From positions 933 through 11,033 of the forward strand of contig JAESRR010000023.1 of assembly GCA_016764535.1 (NCBI GenBank): a stretch of 10,101 bases of DNA, written 5' to 3'. Positions 8,447 to 10,101 of the stretch are shown here, in pieces. Below the pieces are notes generated by a model. That model worked only from the letters and a program-made list of their open reading frames with translations, was not told the origin of the DNA and ran no database searches. The stretch is from Cohaesibacteraceae bacterium (GTDB lineage: Bacteria > Pseudomonadota > Alphaproteobacteria > Rhizobiales > Cohaesibacteraceae). A program made the translations under genes and the position numbers. Each line of letters opens with the position of its first letter. Within the stretch, counting starts at the first letter, position 1.

Positions 8447-9877
8447 TCATAATATATCAAGCTCCTGGGGGAGTTTTTTCAACCTGTCAACAATAGGTTT
8501 CATATTTGAACCAAGTGACCCTTTAATCATTATTACGTCCCCGGCCAAAAGTGTTTCAGCGATCACATCAACAAGACCGGCCGAGTTTTTGCTATAACTT
8601 CCACGTAAATTCTGAGGAATGTTATGCCATAAATGCTCCATCATGGGGCCGCAAAGATATACTCGATCCACATCTGCGGTTTTAATCACCTCAATTAGAT
8701 CTTCATGCTGTTCTTTCGCTCGTTGACCCAGTTCCAGCATATCTCCCAACACGATGATTTTACGACCATTCGAAGAATTTTTATGGAGAGCCAATGTTGC
8801 AAGGGCTGCTCGCATGGAAACCGGGTTCGCGTTATAACTTTCATCAATGAGAACAGCGGTTCCGCCATCAAGTTTCAACAGTTCACGTGCGCCACGACCA
8901 CGACGAGCCTTTAATTCTGGAAAAGCAGAAACTGCGTGGACTAAATCAATTTTTAAAACGTGGCAGGCAGCCAATACTGCCAGACTGTTTTGAGCAAAAT
9001 GGTATCCGGGAGCCCCAATGCTAAAAGAAATATTTTTTCCAAAAACCCGGGCAACCACGTCTGTCCGGTCATCAACAACACGAACATCAATCAGCCGGAC
9101 ATCTGCATCACTGTGTGAACCAAAACTGATTATTCTATCTACACCAGCATTTGTCGCCTTTGAGAACAGATAGGAATACCAGGTATTATCCCGATTCAAT
9201 ATTGCAGTGCCACTATGAACGACACCTGCAAATATTTCAGATTTTGCTTCGGCGATTTGTTCAATATCTTCAAAATATTCTATATGTACAGCCTCGATGC
9301 CAGTGATAATCACAATGCTCGGCCGAACCATTTTCACAAGCGGCTCGATTTCACCAGGATGGTTCATTCCAATTTCAAACACACCAAATTCGGTATCCCG
9401 AGCCATACGCGCCAGAGTTAATGGCACACCCCAGTGATTATTGAACGAAGAAACCGATGCGTGTGTGGGACCACAGGCTGAAAGGGCCATATTCAACATA
9501 TCTTTTGTAGTTGTTTTCCCCACACTGCCTGTAACAGCAACAACACTGTTATCAGAGATACGATTTCGCGCCGCAATTCCAATATTTTCCATAGCATGAA
9601 CAACATCGGGAACAGAAAGAACATTGCAATTCGGGCCTACAACTGACGACGATGTCCAGGATTCTTCAACAATTGCCAATGAGGCCCCATTCAGGAAGGC
9701 ACTTTCAACAAAGTGATGTCCGTCCAGACGATCTCCCCGAATCGCAAAATAACAATCACCGGATTGTAAGGTTCGTGTATCTATTGAAAACCCGAATATC
9801 TGCGACGCATGATCGCCAGATAGCTTGCCTCCGGTAATTTCCTGCAGATCGCTCACTAACCACAATTGGTTTTTCAT
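8447..9877 (-). CDS. murF: MurF, UDP-MurNAc-tripeptide:D-alanyl-D-alanine ligase
   Basis: Cytoplasmic ligase that joins D-Ala-D-Ala to the UDP-MurNAc-tripeptide using ATP, completing the pentapeptide. It has 476 residues, normal for the family. The N-terminal substrate domain holds SIDTRTLQSGDCYFAIRG (31-48). The central ATPase domain has the P-loop TGSVGKTTTK (116-125), SSFNNHWGVPLTL (143-155), FEIGMNHPGEI (167-177) and AEAKSEIF, whose Lys212 is the expected carbamylated lysine. The C-terminal domain has DESYNANPVSMRAAL (345-359), VLGDMLELG (376-384) and IKGSLGSNM (451-459). The ATG overlaps the murE stop, with AGGTG six bases upstream as a Shine-Dalgarno. Position 191-193 reads T-G-I, where some MurF proteins have an Asn; alphaproteobacterial homologues commonly vary here, so I do not consider it a defect. 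Confidence 0.97.
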   Translation of the reverse strand: MKNQLWLVSDLQEITGGKLSGDHASQIFGFSIDTRTLQSGDCYFAIRGDRLDGHHFVESAFLNGASLAIVEESWTSSSVVGPNCNVLSVPDVVHAMENIGIAARNRISDNSVVAVTGSVGKTTTKDMLNMALSACGPTHASVSSFNNHWGVPLTLARMARDTEFGVFEIGMNHPGEIEPLVKMVRPSIVIITGIEAVHIEYFEDIEQIAEAKSEIFAGVVHSGTAILNRDNTWYSYLFSKATNAGVDRIISFGSHSDADVRLIDVRVVDDRTDVVARVFGKNISFSIGAPGYHFAQNSLAVLAACHVLKIDLVHAVSAFPELKARRGRGARELLKLDGGTAVLIDESYNANPVSMRAALATLALHKNSSNGRKIIVLGDMLELGQRAKEQHEDLIEVIKTADVDRVYLCGPMMEHLWHNIPQNLRGSYSKNSAGLVDVIAETLLAGDVIMIKGSLGSNMKPIVDRLKKLPQELDIL

Positions 9878-10101
9878 TGGACACCTGATGCAAGTGCCGA
9901 GGTCACAGCAGTATGATCGCTAAATGGGTGTGAAATACCCATAATCTCTTGTCCGGTTTCATGACCTTTTCCCGCGATGAGCAACACATCACCGGATTGC
10001 AGCAATCCAATTGCATATTTAATCGCTGTTTGTCGGTCTCCTATGTTTTTCCCCTCCGGAGCTCCCTTTAGCACAGCTTGCCTGATAAGAGCCGGATCTT
10101 C
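9874..10101 (-). CDS. murE: MurE, UDP-MurNAc-tripeptide ligase, C-terminal fragment (runs off the right edge)
   Basis: Cytoplasmic ATP-dependent ligase that adds the third residue to UDP-MurNAc-L-Ala-D-Glu. Only the last 75 residues are in the window; the frame is open to the edge and starts E-D-P-A-L-I-R, which in the family directly follows the DNPR substrate motif. This is the C-terminal Mur ligase domain: NIGDRQTAI at fragment residues 19-27, GDVLLIAGKGHETGQ at 37-51, and PFSDH at 59-63. In E. coli MurE the Gly and Glu of GKGHE contact meso-diaminopimelate, and lysine-adding enzymes differ here, so a meso-DAP ligase is inferred; the decisive DNPR motif is outside the window. The TGA stop overlaps the murF ATG (ATGA), suggesting translational coupling. 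Identity is firm from motifs and from its position before murF. Confidence 0.93.
   Translation of the reverse strand, partial: EDPALIRQAVLKGAPEGKNIGDRQTAIKYAIGLLQSGDVLLIAGKGHETGQEIMGISHPFSDHTAVTSALASGVQ

Overview
The window is the interior of a dcw (division and cell wall) cluster. All ten genes lie on the minus strand, so transcription runs from high to low coordinates. In that direction the order is murE (3' end only), murF, mraY, murD, ftsW, murG, murC, murB, ddl, ftsQ (5' part only). This order, with murB and ddl between murC and ftsQ, is the usual alphaproteobacterial one. Several proteins also look alphaproteobacterial: MurG starts with a [17 protein letters not shown] motif, MurC with [17 protein letters not shown], and Ddl carries the GGW-x-AER-type N-terminus. 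G+C in a few lines counted by hand is about 40-47%, low for the class, so a moderate- or low-GC lineage is likely. I cannot name a genus.

Layout (minus strand): murE C-terminal 75 residues (9874-10101, open at the right edge); murF (8447-9877); mraY (7335-8420); murD (5941-7332); ftsW (4787-5938 or 5944); murG (3672-4778); murC (2257-3675); murB (1296-2276); ddl (331-1254); ftsQ N-terminal ~114 residues (1-343, open at the left edge). The genes are packed almost without gaps. There are ATGA stop/start overlaps at murE/murF and murG/murC, and the ddl stop also overlaps an ATG inside the 5' end of ftsQ. The other junctions are a 2-nt gap (mraY/murD), an 8-nt gap (ftsW/murG), a 20-nt overlap (murC/murB), a 26-nt gap (murF/mraY) and a 41-nt gap (murB/ddl). 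No stretch is long enough to hold another gene. No RNA gene, mobile element, CRISPR array or convincing promoter or terminator is visible. The operon promoter presumably lies upstream, beyond the right edge.

Together the genes cover most of the cytoplasmic and membrane steps of peptidoglycan precursor synthesis. MurB makes UDP-MurNAc; MurC, MurD, MurE and MurF add L-Ala, D-Glu, (probably) meso-DAP and D-Ala-D-Ala; Ddl supplies D-Ala-D-Ala; MraY and MurG make lipid I and lipid II. FtsW polymerises lipid II at the septum, and FtsQ is a scaffold subunit of the divisome. Every complete enzyme has family-typical length and its diagnostic motifs, with no frameshift or truncation.

I found no undescribed system. 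The points worth a second look are modest: three ambiguous translation starts (ftsQ, ftsW, murB) and a small variation in the Ddl N-terminal motif.
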